From: Symbiodinium natans | Lineage: Eukaryota; Sar; Dinophyceae; Suessiales; Symbiodiniaceae | Length of the DNA stretch: 64,000 nucleotides | Direction: 5' to 3' | NCBI GenBank assembly: GCA_905221605.1 | Contig: CAJNDS010002825.1 | Coordinates: forward strand, 124,001 to 188,000 | In this document: piece by piece, positions 54,789-64,000 of the stretch | Layout of the letters: each line of letters opens with the position of its first letter | How positions within the stretch are numbered: position 1 is the first letter of the stretch | Translations under genes and position numbers: made by a program | The notes under the pieces: generated by a model | Databases searched by the model: none | What the model was told of the DNA's origin: nothing | The model's input: only the letters and a program-made list of their open reading frames with translations

Positions 54789-57178
54789 GTGCCGTGCGCC
54801 AGGCATCAGCAAGAGCAAGAGCGGGGTTGTGATGCCCGAATTTGGAGGGTTTGGAGCCAACCTGAGGCATGAATGGATGCATCTGATACTCATCATGGTT
54901 TTTTCAGAGTGCCTGGAACAAAGTTCTCCCCTATGGAGCCCAAAACCAGCGCAGGTTTGTCCTGGACCTGTGCGGCGGCAGAATCCTTTGCATCTCGTCA
55001 TCTCTCCACTCACTCTCCGCCACTCCACGGCTTTTTTCTTTGTTTTTATGGGGGGGGGCTTCGTACTGTAGATCACTGAGGTCTGGGATTTCCGCGTCTT
55101 GGGGCTTCAAAGCATCAAAGTAGTGGGAGGGAGCAGAGGACAGGAACATATCAGGAGCTCCAGACTCTCACCTTTCCAATGCCTGCACACGACCACCGCA
55201 GTGCATGCCTCGCCCCAAAAAGCCTTTCATTCTGTGGTTTTTTGGCGACATCTTGGCTGGACCTTGGCTGGCCTTTGGCTGAGGCATCAGCCCTCCCGAT
55301 GAGCAGCCCCAGCGCTTTGAAAGCTTCGTAGCTTCTGGGCTGCTTTGGAAATGGCAGGCTGCGGTTTTGCACGTTGCACTTGCCCCGTGGTACGAAGTGA
55401 TTTTGCTGTTGGAGGGTGGGGGTCGGTTCACACGTCGTCAGAACCAGCACACTAACACTCAAGACCACCTTGCGCCTCAGCTTGTGCCATGCACCACACC
55501 TCAAGGCCTGGTGCCCAACTCCAAATAGTCTCGAAGATTGTAAACGCTTGCGCGCGCCGCCTCGGCAGCCGGGTGGGGGGGGGTGGGGGGGCGGGGTTGG
55601 GGGGGGGGGGGGGGGGGGGGGGGGGGTTTTTTGTGCGTTTTGAGGCGCTTTCTGTGGTGCCGGGACCCTCCCTCCACGGCATCGGTTTTGCAGCTCCTCC
55701 AAGCGATGAGGGGTGTCCCCACAGGGGGGGGGGGGGGGTCCGTCACAAAATTTTGCATGGGGGGGAAGGGTTGGGTTAGGAAGGAGGCCCGATCCGGGTC
55801 TGCTTGTTCCAGACGCTTCTCGGCAGGAAGCCGAGGCGAATTTGTTGTAACACCGTGCCTTCTGCTGCTGTGCCTGCGATGCGGAGTCGCTTGTCGCACT
55901 GCAGTGTAACAAGTGGCTGAAGGCCTTGCGGAAGACAGGCCCCGACTTAATTCGGGGCCTTTGTAGCCACAGTAAAGTCCCGCTTTTTGTAACTGTAGCA
56001 ACTAGCGCCGCCCTGAACGCAAAGCCCTCACTGAGAAGTCTGCAGTCCAGCGAGGATCGTCCGCTGAACAGCGAGGCCACCTCCCTGTACGTTGCCTCCC
56101 AGCCGCTCGGGCAAACACGTTGAATGTCGAAGTTGTACTAAGAGTTTCGGGCTGCATCGAGCTATGTTTCCAGGCAAACATGTCCACAGAGTCCTTTCTG
56201 CAAAGGGCAGACAGGTCAAACGGCGAGGATGCGGACATGTGGATCTCTTTGGCTTGCGCATCATTTTTATGAAACCCAGAGCCTTGAAAGCGCCCCAAAG
56301 TGTGACTTCTTAGTGTTAGCCTGGGTTTGCTCGCAGTGTGAGGCGCTGCCCGCGCGTATTCCATAAATGAAAGATCTACTTGCGTTTGAAGTGCGGACAC
56401 GGACTACGCTTTACCGGGCTATAGCATATCTAGCACGGGAAGGTCGTCCCTGACCAGAGAAAGCCATGTGCGAGGGACTTGTGGTGCGGGGGCTGTTTTG
56501 CATCATGGCATTGGCAGTTCCTTACCATATGCCAGTGACGACCTTTAACTTGAGAAACGTTTTTTGTGTCGAGGGTAGACGGGCACTCTGGTTTACTACG
56601 ATGTGCAACTTTAGATGCCAATTCAGGAATGGCCACCGCGAGACGGTCCAGCTCCTCATTGAGTGCAGGGCCAAGGTAAACAAGGCGGGATGCTTGGGGT
56701 TTTGATGCAGACCTGGGTCGAATCTGAGGCTCGTGCTCAGGATTCGTTTCCCTTGAAGTGCCAGGTGAGTGACACGCGGCTTTTGTTGACTGGCCGGAGC
56801 CCGTGCAGCTTCGCAAGTGTGTCCGCTTTTCGAGGCCACGCGGGACAAGGCCACTCCCCTGTTCATCGCCTCTCAGACGCTTGGGCTTTGTATGTGGACA
56901 GGGTGGATAGCGGACGGGGGGTGATCGGTCAGTGCGTTTGGTGCACGGCACCAGCTCTTTCTCTCCTTCGCAAAGCCCGCAAAGCCCGCACAGCACGTCT
57001 CTTGCTGGAGCTTCTGAGGATGGGTTTCGAGGGGATCGTGGACGACTTGATCAAGGCTCCGTGGGCAAAAGAGAGCTGGAGACTGACCGCAGTGGACGTG
57101 GAAATCTAGAGCGCATTCTTGCGGTTCTACAGCAAGGCCAAGAAGAAAGACATAGAGTCATGAGGCAGAGGCAGCGAG

Positions 57179-57209
<31 letters not shown>

Positions 57210-60200
57210 GAGCGAGCACGAGAGAGACCGACCCAGCCACAAATCAATGGTTTCGAGCGAAGGAGGATCACTGCGGGGCCCAACAGGCAGTAGAGAACCA
57301 GGGCGAGAGGTNNNNNNNNNNNNNNNNNNNNNNNNNNNNNNNNNNNNNNNNNNNNNNNNNNNNNNNNNNNNNNNNNNNNNNNNNNNNNNNNNNNNNNNNN
57401 NNNNNNNNNNNTAGGGTTTTGGGGCTGTCACGGTCTCGTCCGCTTCCAGGGGTTTTGGGCTGTCACGGTCTCGTCCGCTTCTAGGGGTTTTGGGCTGTCA
57501 CGGTCTCGTCCGCTTCTAGGGGTTTTGGGCTGTCACGGTCTCGTCCGCTTCCAGGGGTTTTGGGCTGTCACGGTCTCGTCCGCTTCCAGGGGTTTTGGGC
57601 TGTCACGGTCTCGTCCGCTTCCAGGGGTTTTGGGCTGTCACGGTCTCGTCCGCTTCTAGGGGTTTTGGGCTGTCACGGTCTCGTCCGCTTCTAGGGGTTT
57701 TGGGCTGTCACGGTCTCGTCCGCTTCCAGGGGTTTTGGGCTGTCACGGTCTCGTCCGCTTCCAGTGGTTTTGGGCTGTCACGGTCTCGTCCGCTTCCAGG
57801 GGTTTTGGGCTGTCACGGTCTCGTCCGCTTCCAGGGGTTTTGGGCTGTCACGGTCTCGTCCGCTTCTAGGGGTTTTGGGCTGTCACGGTCTCGTCCGCTT
57901 CTAGGGGTTTTGGGCTGTCACGGTCTCGTCCGCTTCTAGGGGTTTTGGGCTGTCACGGTCTCGTCCGCTTCCAGGGGTTTTGGGCTGTCACGGTCTCGTC
58001 CGCTTCCAGGGGTTTTGGGCTGTCACGGTCTCGTCCGCTTCTAGGGGTTTTGGGCTGTCACGGTCTCGTCCGCTTCTTTTGGGCTGTCACGGTCTCGTCC
58101 GCTTCTAGGGGTTTTGGGCTGTCACGGTCTCGTCCGCTTCTAGGGGTTTTGGGCTGTCACGGTCTCGTCCGCTTCTAGGGGTTTTGGGCTGTCACGGTCT
58201 CGTCCGCTTCTAGGGGTTTTGGGCTGTCACGGTCTCGTCCGCTTCTAGGGGTTTTGGGCTGTCACGGTCTCGTCCGCTTCTAGGGGTTTTGGGCTGTCAC
58301 GGTCTCGTCCGCTTCTAGGGGTTTTGGGCTGTCACGGTCTCGTCCGCTTCCAGGGGTTTTGGGCTGTCACACTCTCGTCCACTTCCAGGGGTTTTGGGCT
58401 GTCACGGTCTCGTCCGCTTCCAGGGGTTTTGGGCTGTCACGGTCTCGTCCGCTTCCAGGGGTTTTGGGCTGTCACGGTCTCGTCCGCTTCTAGGGGTTTT
58501 GGGCTGTCACGGTCTCGTCCGCTTCTAGGGGTTTTGGGCTGTCACGGTCTCGTCCGCTTCCAGGGGTTTTGGGCTGTCACGGTCTCGTCCGCTTCCAGGG
58601 GTTTTGGGCTGTCACGGTCTCGTCCGCTTCTAGGGGTTTCGTGGGGGTTTTGGGCTGTCACGGTCTCGTCCGCTTCTACTGGGTCTCGTCCGCTTCTAGG
58701 GGTTTTGGGCTGTCACGGTCTCGTCCGCTTCTAGGGGTTTTGGGCTGTCACGGTCTCGTCCGCTTCCAGGGGTTTTGGGCTGTCACGGTCTCGTCCGCTT
58801 CCAGGGGTTTTGGGCTGTCACGGTCTCGTCCGCTTCCAGGGGTTTTGGGCTGTCACGGTCTCGTCCGCTTCCAGGGGTTTTGGGCTGTCACGGTCTCGTC
58901 CGCTTCTAGGGGTTTTGGGCTGTCACGGTCTCGTCCGCTTCCAGGGGTTTTGGGCTGTCACGGTCTCGTCCGCTTCCAGGGGTTTTGGGCTGTCACGGTC
59001 TCGTCCGCTTCCAGGGGTTTTGGGCTGTCACGGTCTGTCACGGTCTCGTCCGCTTCTAGGGGTTTTGGGCTGTCACGGTCTCGTCCGCTTCCAGGGGTTT
59101 TGGGCTGTCACGTTAGAACCGAACTCCCGTCCCCCGTCCCGTCCCGTGCCGTCCCGTCCCGTCCCGTCCCGTCCCGGCGAAAACCAGCTGCCGGACATCG
59201 AACGGCAACCGGCGAACATCCATAAGTCACATCTTGTCTTTCGTTGTCATGAGGAGGGAGAGAATGCTCTGAAGGCGACGCGGAAGCTCTTGCGCTTTTT
59301 CTTCTTTATAATGCGATCATTAAATTTTCTGCAGCTTTTGCGCAAGTTTGGCAGCTGACACAACTTCGAAAGGTGTTGACTTTTTCATTGTTCGCCGGTA
59401 ATTTCCGGTTCTGCTTTGGTAGGTGAGCAATTCCTCTGAGTGGATGCGGTTGTGGTGTATTGCGTGAAACACCGTTAAACGTTATTACTCCCCCAACCCC
59501 CACACCCACCGCCGAGGTGGTCACAAACGTTGGTGTGTTGCGTGAAACAACATGTTTATCAACCCCCCTACCCGTCCCCCCCCCCCCCCCCCCCCCCCCC
59601 CCAAACCCCTCTCCCCCCGCCGCCAAGGTGGTCGCAGATACGGTTTACGTTGGCCCCATGACCCTCCAACCTGCCTCCGGCACGTCCCCCCCCTCCGGCG
59701 CGCACCCCCACACCCACCCCAACGCTTAATCCTCCCCCGCACACCCCCTGTCCGCCCCCACCACCTCCTGCCCATATGAGGATGTCATCATTCAACCCCC
59801 CCCCCTCCCCAAGTGACCAGAAATGACGTGGCAGGGAGCTGTCACTGATGGTACACACTTCCCAAGCTGCTGCCTGCCTCGTGAGCAAACCGTGCTAATC
59901 ACACGAGGATTTACGTTGCCCTGTGACCAGGCGCAAGACGGGGCCACTCCGCTCCTCATCGCCGCGCAGAATGGGAACCTCGCTACCGTGAAGTCGCGTG
60001 GCTTGAGGTTAGGGTTCACTCTTCACCAGGTCTGGAGTCTAGAGCTGACGGGCATGGATCTGCCTATCTTCAAGATCCGCTGTAGTTTTTGGCCAACAGC
60101 AACATTCGATCCTTCAGCTGCTTCATGGACTGTGTGTTGTGCTTGGTTTTGTGGCGGGCGGTGGAAACATCCGCTGCGCAAATCAGATTGTGGTTGAGGC

Positions 60201-63200
60201 TTCATGCCGCCAGGCAGCCTTGTAACATCTTGTAACCTCCAGTTTCTTCTCAGGGGTTTCTCTGCGACAAGACTTCGCATTCTTCCGAGTAACCCCAAAC
60301 AGGGGTCGCAGAACGGTCCCGGAAAAGCTTCGCTAAAAATGGACTTTCATACTAAAGTAGGAGCAACGTTAAGCTGTATTTTGCTCTTTTGTTGCTCGCA
60401 ACATGCTTACATCATGTCCACAAGACCTGGTACGCCAGAGACTCTTCCGTTTTTCTGTCCCGCATGGCTCGCCGGTGGCAGGTTCTTGCTGTCCTTGAAA
60501 GTGGTGGAGAAGGACCATATATGCCTTAGGGGTTCAGGCCGTTCAGGCGCCTGCGTGGCCAGCGAAGCCACGGGGTGCTGCACACTTTGCTAGACAGTAG
60601 CAGAGCTGAGGGGACGATTCTGATTTGCTCCCACTGAGCGCAGCATCTTTAAATTTCCTGGCGATGAGTTGTGCCTTCTAACAGGGTTGCTGCAGGATCG
60701 CTGCATGAACAGCGGGGCCAGCCCCCTCTTCGTCTCTGCGCAGAGCTGCGGCAACCAATAGCATGTCTGCAGGTCTGTGAGTTTCACTCTCGAGGATAAG
60801 CCTTGCTTTTTGGGGCTGCGATGAATTGTAGGAAGAGGATTGGAAATTATGCTACCAGTGTCGAGGAACGACCACCTGACGGTGGTGAAGACCCTGATAG
60901 AGTTCCGCAGCGATGTGAAGAAATGCCTCAGGACCCTTCGCTGTGCTGTGTTATATAGGCAGTCTGCGTTTTGGGTTAGGAGGTGGCGGCGTGCTCCTGA
61001 GCTTTAAGGCTATGGGCTTAGGGGGGCATGTACTGTACAAACACAGGTGGGAAGCGATTCGTGGTCTTGAAACACCCTTTCCTAAAGTCCTAATTTTTCC
61101 GTCATATTCTCCCCATGAACTTTGTGTAAACGGTGCTGCTGGTAAGGCCGAGTTTCTACACACGCCCCGAAGACCCCAAGTTGCTGTAGGAGCGGCGTGA
61201 GCCCTGTGTACATCGCCGCACAGAATGGAAACCTGGACGCGCCTTGTACTCTGATATACGCTGATTGTACTGCTTCGGACACTTACACTGTAATGATATT
61301 GCGTTTGGGATGCATGATATCTGAAGAGCTTCAGGGCTTTCTGGTTTGCTCAAGAATCTGCGTGTTGATTGTCAAATATGCGCATCCCGCTGCAACATCA
61401 AGAGTGCCACGAACGAAGTGTGGGTGCAGAGCAAGCAGTGCTGAGTGCTGAGCGCAAAGCCCCAGTTTGGTCATGGAACCGTGCCCAATGCACTTGCTTG
61501 CAGGTGCTGAAGTACTTGCTGCAGGACCTCGGAGATGAGCACCGGGATCTCCTGGATAAGCCAGCTGTCGGAGATGCCACGCCGCTTTTCATCGCATCGC
61601 AGAACGGCCACCGTGGCGTTGTCGCGCTGCTGCTGCAAATGCGAGCCCAGTACAAACCCACGGAGGATCTCTCCAGCCCACTCCTAGTAGCTGCACAGAA
61701 CGGCCACCTGCAGGTGGTCGAGATTTTGTGGGAGATGCTGAAGGAAGACGCTGGCCTGAACATGTCAAAGCGTGGCGGCGCCACCCCGCTGTACATCGCT
61801 TGCCAAAATGGCCATCTGGATGTGGTAAAGAAGCTGATCGACCTAGAAGCGGAGGTCAACAAATGCCTCGACACTCACGAGACCCCTCTTTTCATTGCTT
61901 GCCAAGGGGGATACTTAGACGTCGTCACGGTCTTGATGGAGAAAAAGGCGGATGTAGATAAGGCCAAGCAAGATGGTGCTTCACCGCTCTACATCGCGTG
62001 TCAAAATGGCCACGTGGAGGTCGTGCGGTACTTGCTCGTCGTTTCGACTCGTAAGCCAGACAAGAACCAAGCCAACACCAACCAGGAACCTTGGCCGAAA
62101 AAGCGCACTCGTCTTTCCTTGTGCATAGCATCTGCGAGCATAAGCCCTTCAAGCTTGATCTCTGCATTCAGAAGCAGTGTGACCAAGGCCACTCCGCTCT
62201 TCATTGCGTCCCAGAAGGGCCACCAGATCATCGTGGAGCTCCTCCTGCACGACCCGGCCGCGGAAGTTGACAAAGCGCTGAAGAGCGGCGCAACGCCCTT
62301 CTACATCGCCGCCCTGAAAGGCCGGTCGTGGTCTAGGTTTTAGGGTGTGTGTTTCCGGACCTGGAGACGTTTCAGTCTCTTGCGCCGTTGAACGAACAAC
62401 TGGAAGGAACAGCATTCGCGAGTATTCTGACCCTGCAAATCCTTGATAGCTTGTCTCAGCTCACGACATCTGCTGCTTATTTTGAGGGGAACCATCCTTC
62501 AAACTGTTTCCTGCTGCGTGCAGTTCAGAAACGGCACACCAATGTTCCTCGTCTGGGTGTCATCACCCTACAGCCTGCGAAACCCGGAGATTGTCTTGGG
62601 AACTCTATAGCTACACGTAGGCGCATGTCAGTGTGATTCAAGATGGACAAGTAGCACTTGAGGAGGCAGTCGGACATGAATCGGCTCCAAAGAATGCGCT
62701 CAGTCACCAGGTTTCTGCCTGCTGCTTGCGCACCGTCATTGCGAATTTGCTGTAGCTTGCTATGTTTCAATCGCTTCCCGTTGTTGTATTTTGACCATAA
62801 AAGGCCGGTGACACGTGAGATCCTTCTGTTGTCGGCAAATCGGCCAATGGAAAGCTCCCTCCCCATGAGATAAACCAACGGGGTCACGAATCGACATCAC
62901 TCCCATTTCCACTCCATATCTGCGAAGGAAATCATCCTGCGAAGAATAGGTTCACATGCCATTCACCTGAAGAATTCAGCTATCCTCAAGGGGTGCCGTG
63001 CCTTGGTTGTAGGGTTTGGGAGTTGCGGTGTAGGGTTTAGGGTTTCTTGTGTCGGGTTTAGGGTTTGACCTTTGAAGTCGCGGCTTCTATGCTGATCGAC
63101 TGGGTTTCGTCGCTGAACATGGCCGTGCTGAGAGTTGCCCAGTCTGAAAAAGCCTGAGACACAGGCCATCCGGGCGTCCTCCAGCGACTTCGAGAAGCTG

Positions 63201-63468
63201 GAGCTGCACTGAACTCGACACCCAAGCATGGCGCCACGCCCGTCTCGGCCGCCGTGCAGAACGGCCACCTGGAGGTGCAGGGCTCCGCGTTGTTGCATGT
63301 CGCCAAGGGCAAGTGGCGCCGAGCCACGGCAAGTGAAAAAAGAAATCGTGGCCCCAAGCCCGGACCGCAACCGTCCCCAAGGTGCTTCAGCTTCTCATCG
63401 AGATGAGGGCCGATCTTGGCAAGCCTAACGCTGACGGCATGAGCCCCTTGCATCTTGGCGGCGCCTGA
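54003..63468 (+). CDS. Multi-exon ankyrin-repeat protein gene
   Basis: Ankyrin repeats are about 33-residue helix-turn-helix units that bind partner proteins. Best-fit exons: 54003-54108 (start uncertain), 54377-54438, 54741-54788, 55905-55943, 56055-56101, 56627-56684, 56835-56875, 57019 to about 57079, 59931-59987, 60482-60508, 60696-60742, 60866-60931, 61190-61238, 61504-62085, 62188-62320, 63165-63274, 63382-63468. The product has about 15 repeats of the GATPLFIA(A/S)QNGH...VV..LL type. Ten joins agree in codon phase and most restore the roughly 20-residue spacing from NGH to the next G-A-T: donors GA x5, GC x4, GT x1, every acceptor AG|G. Joins at 54789-56054 and 59988-60695 are weaker, and the 57079-59930 join is unresolved across a minisatellite and gap. 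The first exon is unknown and the last could splice on. No other domain is seen. Confidence 0.72.
55536..55840. repeat. Dispersed repeat, copy 2, with long G-runs
   Basis: Copy of the repeat at 19291-19605. It lies inside a proposed ankyrin intron and contains an almost unbroken G-run at about 55593-55627 and another at 55722-55738. The proline-rich minus-strand open frame over this region is an artefact. Confidence 0.75.
55905..57079 (+). CDS. Ankyrin gene, second exon cluster
   Basis: 55905-55943 reads WLKALRKTGP (boundaries tentative). 56055-56101 reads DRPLNSEATSLYVASQ with the Gln codon split CA|G. 56627-56684 reads NGHRETVQLLIECRAKVNK and ends before GCGGGA. 56835-56875 reads ATRDKATPLFIASQ, again split CA|G. 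57019 onward reads MGFEGIVDDLIKA. The tempting GT at 56676 would shorten the repeat to 17 residues between NGH and the next AT turn. The GC at 56685 restores 20 and the normal VNK ending. Introns: 56102-56626 (GC), 56685-56834 (GC), 56876-57018 (GA). The 3' end of the last exon is uncertain. Confidence 0.65.
57177..57215. repeat. GA-rich microsatellite
   Basis: An imperfect AGAGAGA/GAGAAAG run just before the assembly gap. Confidence 0.9.
57312..57411. other. Assembly gap, 100 N
   Basis: Exactly 100 unknown bases, the usual placeholder for a gap of unknown size. It sits at the left edge of the 35-bp minisatellite, so the array is probably longer than shown. Confidence 0.99.
57412..59112. repeat. 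35-bp minisatellite, about 48 copies
   Basis: The unit is GGGGTTTTGGGCTGTCACGG followed by TCTCGTCCGCTTC(C/T)A. Copies are nearly identical apart from the C/T position. A few are truncated (near 58075, 58640 and 59030), and one copy has ACTCTCGTCCACTT. Since 35 is not a multiple of three, the open frames cycle through all three readings and are not evidence of coding. By position it lies in an intron of the ankyrin gene. Confidence 0.97.
59113..59930. other. C-rich low-complexity DNA, no gene
   Basis: Starts with about six CCCGT/CCGTC units (59130-59175). Contains two related CCGCCGAGGTGGTC / CCGCCAAGGTGGTC copies with TTGCGTGAAAC words (59460-59640) and a C-run at 59576-59602. Confidence 0.75.
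59931..61238 (+). CDS. Ankyrin gene, third exon cluster
   Basis: 59931-59987 reads AQDGATPLLIAAQNGNLAT (donor GTGAAG). 60482-60508 reads VLAVLESGG (tentative). 60696-60742 reads DRCMNSGASPLFVSAQ with Gln split CA|G. 60866-60931 reads NDHLTVVKTLIEFRSDVKKC and ends CTC AG before GACCCT. 61190-61238 reads SGVSPVYIAAQNGNLD. The 47-base exon here has the same length, phase and DR..NS start as the one at 56055-56101, so the cluster looks like a duplicated exon set. Introns 60743-60865 and 60932-61189 are GA-AG; 61239-61503 is GC-AG. The NDH to G-V-S spacing is exactly 20 residues. Confidence 0.7.
61504..62320 (+). CDS. Ankyrin gene, main repeat block
   Basis: This block begins VLKYLLQDLGDE after TTGCAG. 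It codes consecutive repeats with DATPLFIASQNGH, SPLLVAAQNGHL, GATPLYIACQNGHL, ETPLFIACQGGYL, GASPLYIACQNGHV, KATPLFIASQKGH and GATPFYIAALKG. Unlike upstream repeats, these are not split at the Gln codon. A non-ankyrin insert sits between VVRYLL and ATPLF. A 102-base intron at 62086-62187 (CAG|GAACCT to ACCAAG|GCC) would remove most of it. It is a multiple of three and free of stops, so the frame stays open if it is retained. The block ends AAA G before GCCGGT at 62321. Confidence 0.85.
63165..63468 (+). CDS. Ankyrin gene, last two exons
   Basis: 63165-63274 starts GC CAT, completing a Gly codon from the previous exon to give K-G-H. It reads PGVLQRLREAGAALNSTPK, then HGATPVSAAVQNGHLE. The intron 63275-63381 is GT-AG. 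The last exon reads VLQLLIEMRADLGK, then PNADGMSPLHLGGA and TGA at 63466-63468. Both joins give exactly 20 residues between GH and the next G-A-T or G-M-S. The protein would stop in mid-repeat after HLGG. A GC donor (GGC|GCCTGA) just before the stop could splice on to an exon outside the window. Confidence 0.75.
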
Positions 63469-64000
63469 AGCCTCAAAACGACAGCACTCTGAGATTCATT
63501 GCTAGTGTTCAGCGGAGCGGAGAAGGTTTCAGAAAACAGCAGGAGACGAACTCATGTAAACAAAAAGATATGCACTTTCTGCTGCTGGTGCTGCTGCTGG
63601 TGCTGCTATGTGCTGCTGCTGGTGCCGCTGCTGGTGCTGCTGGTGGTGCTGGTGGTGGCGGCGGTGGCGGTGGCGGTGGTGGTGGCGGTGGCGGTGGCGG
63701 CGGTGGTTGTCATGCGGGTGACGGTCGCGTGGGGTGGGGCGTGTTGGCATGACGTAAGTTGCAGCTCTTAAAAGTGAGTCACTTTTTTCTGGCTGGCGGA
63801 GAGGGCACTCAAAAGATGTACAGGTTTGCCCGTGCCTCCATGCATTTTGTGAGCAGCATCTTCAGAATTGCAGCGGCAATTGATGTCAGCTGGCTCGAGT
63901 TTTCGAGAAGCATGCTTGAAACAAACGGATGTTTCTAGAAGGAGTGGAATGAGTGGAACAAGATATTTACTTAATTATCATCCAAAAACCTTCCCCTCCA
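63469..64000. other. No supported gene; CTG/GGT repeats
   Basis: Bases 63578-63712 form an imperfect trinucleotide repeat passing from CTGCTGGTG to GGTGGCGGT. The rest shows nothing recognisable. Confidence 0.6.

Noticed and set aside
55151-56080. Minus-strand open frame of 309 codons with a proline-rich stretch
   Set aside because: It crosses long G-runs and overlaps plus-strand ankyrin exons at 55905-55943 and 56055-56101. It is a shadow of low-complexity DNA.
56676-56681. Canonical-looking GT donor (AAG|GTAAAC) in the ankyrin gene
   Set aside because: Using it would shorten the repeat by three residues and remove the VNK ending. The GC donor nine bases later restores the normal spacing and phase.
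57595-59358. Plus-strand open frames of 114-218 codons repeating GCHGLVRFQGFWAVTVSS
   Set aside because: They come from the 35-bp minisatellite, whose period makes each frame cycle through all three readings.

Overview
The window reads as nuclear DNA of a dinoflagellate, probably a relative of Symbiodinium (inferred from sequence features, not from a database match). Four things support this. (1) Splice junctions that can be fixed by reading frame mostly use GA or GC donors, with AG|G acceptors. (2) There is a large intact Ty1/copia element with a short-spaced H-x3-H-x5-C-x2-C integrase finger. (3) A degraded AT-rich piece at the left end translates as mitochondrial cox3. (4) Genes are sparse, in a GC-rich, repeat-laden background.

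Layout. Bases 1-890: AT-rich, mitochondrion-like DNA with a frame-broken cox3. 0.9-17.5 kb: almost gene-free, with a small MITE-like element (10921-11045), a tetranucleotide microsatellite (14.2-14.6 kb) and a 41-bp repeat block (15.4-15.9 kb). 17.6-19.3 kb: weak traces of plus-strand exons. 22.4-24.2 kb: a foldback hairpin, an 11-bp minisatellite and a complex tandem repeat. 24.6-26.3 kb: minus-strand coding remnants, including a domain I associate with dinoflagellate retroelements. 27002-35969: a complete Ty1/copia element with 135-bp LTRs (one difference), a GAACC target duplication, gag and a 1,769-codon pol. 36.9-38.2 kb: a single-ORF secreted Cys-containing protein. 38.6-39.1 kb: small exons that may form a Crinkler-like ubiquitin-fold domain. 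40.7-42.0 kb: a two-exon unknown gene. 45.6-46.6 kb: a long foldback palindrome. 47.0-48.3 kb: a 449-codon unknown gene with a possible ubiquitin-like N-terminus. 53.4-63.5 kb: a long ankyrin-repeat gene in many small exons, interrupted by a 35-bp minisatellite and a 100-base assembly gap.

The most informative locus is the ankyrin gene. Because ankyrin repeats have a fixed register, the exon joins can be tested by phase and by repeat spacing. Ten joins fit: five GA, four GC and one GT donor, and all ten acceptors are AG followed by G. The copia element is the second point of interest: its pol carries a C-terminal extension with a membrane segment, a Gln/Glu/Pro octapeptide array and an H-x3-C...C-x2-C module. 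No tRNA, rRNA, CRISPR or operon-like structure was seen. The genes do not form an obvious pathway.
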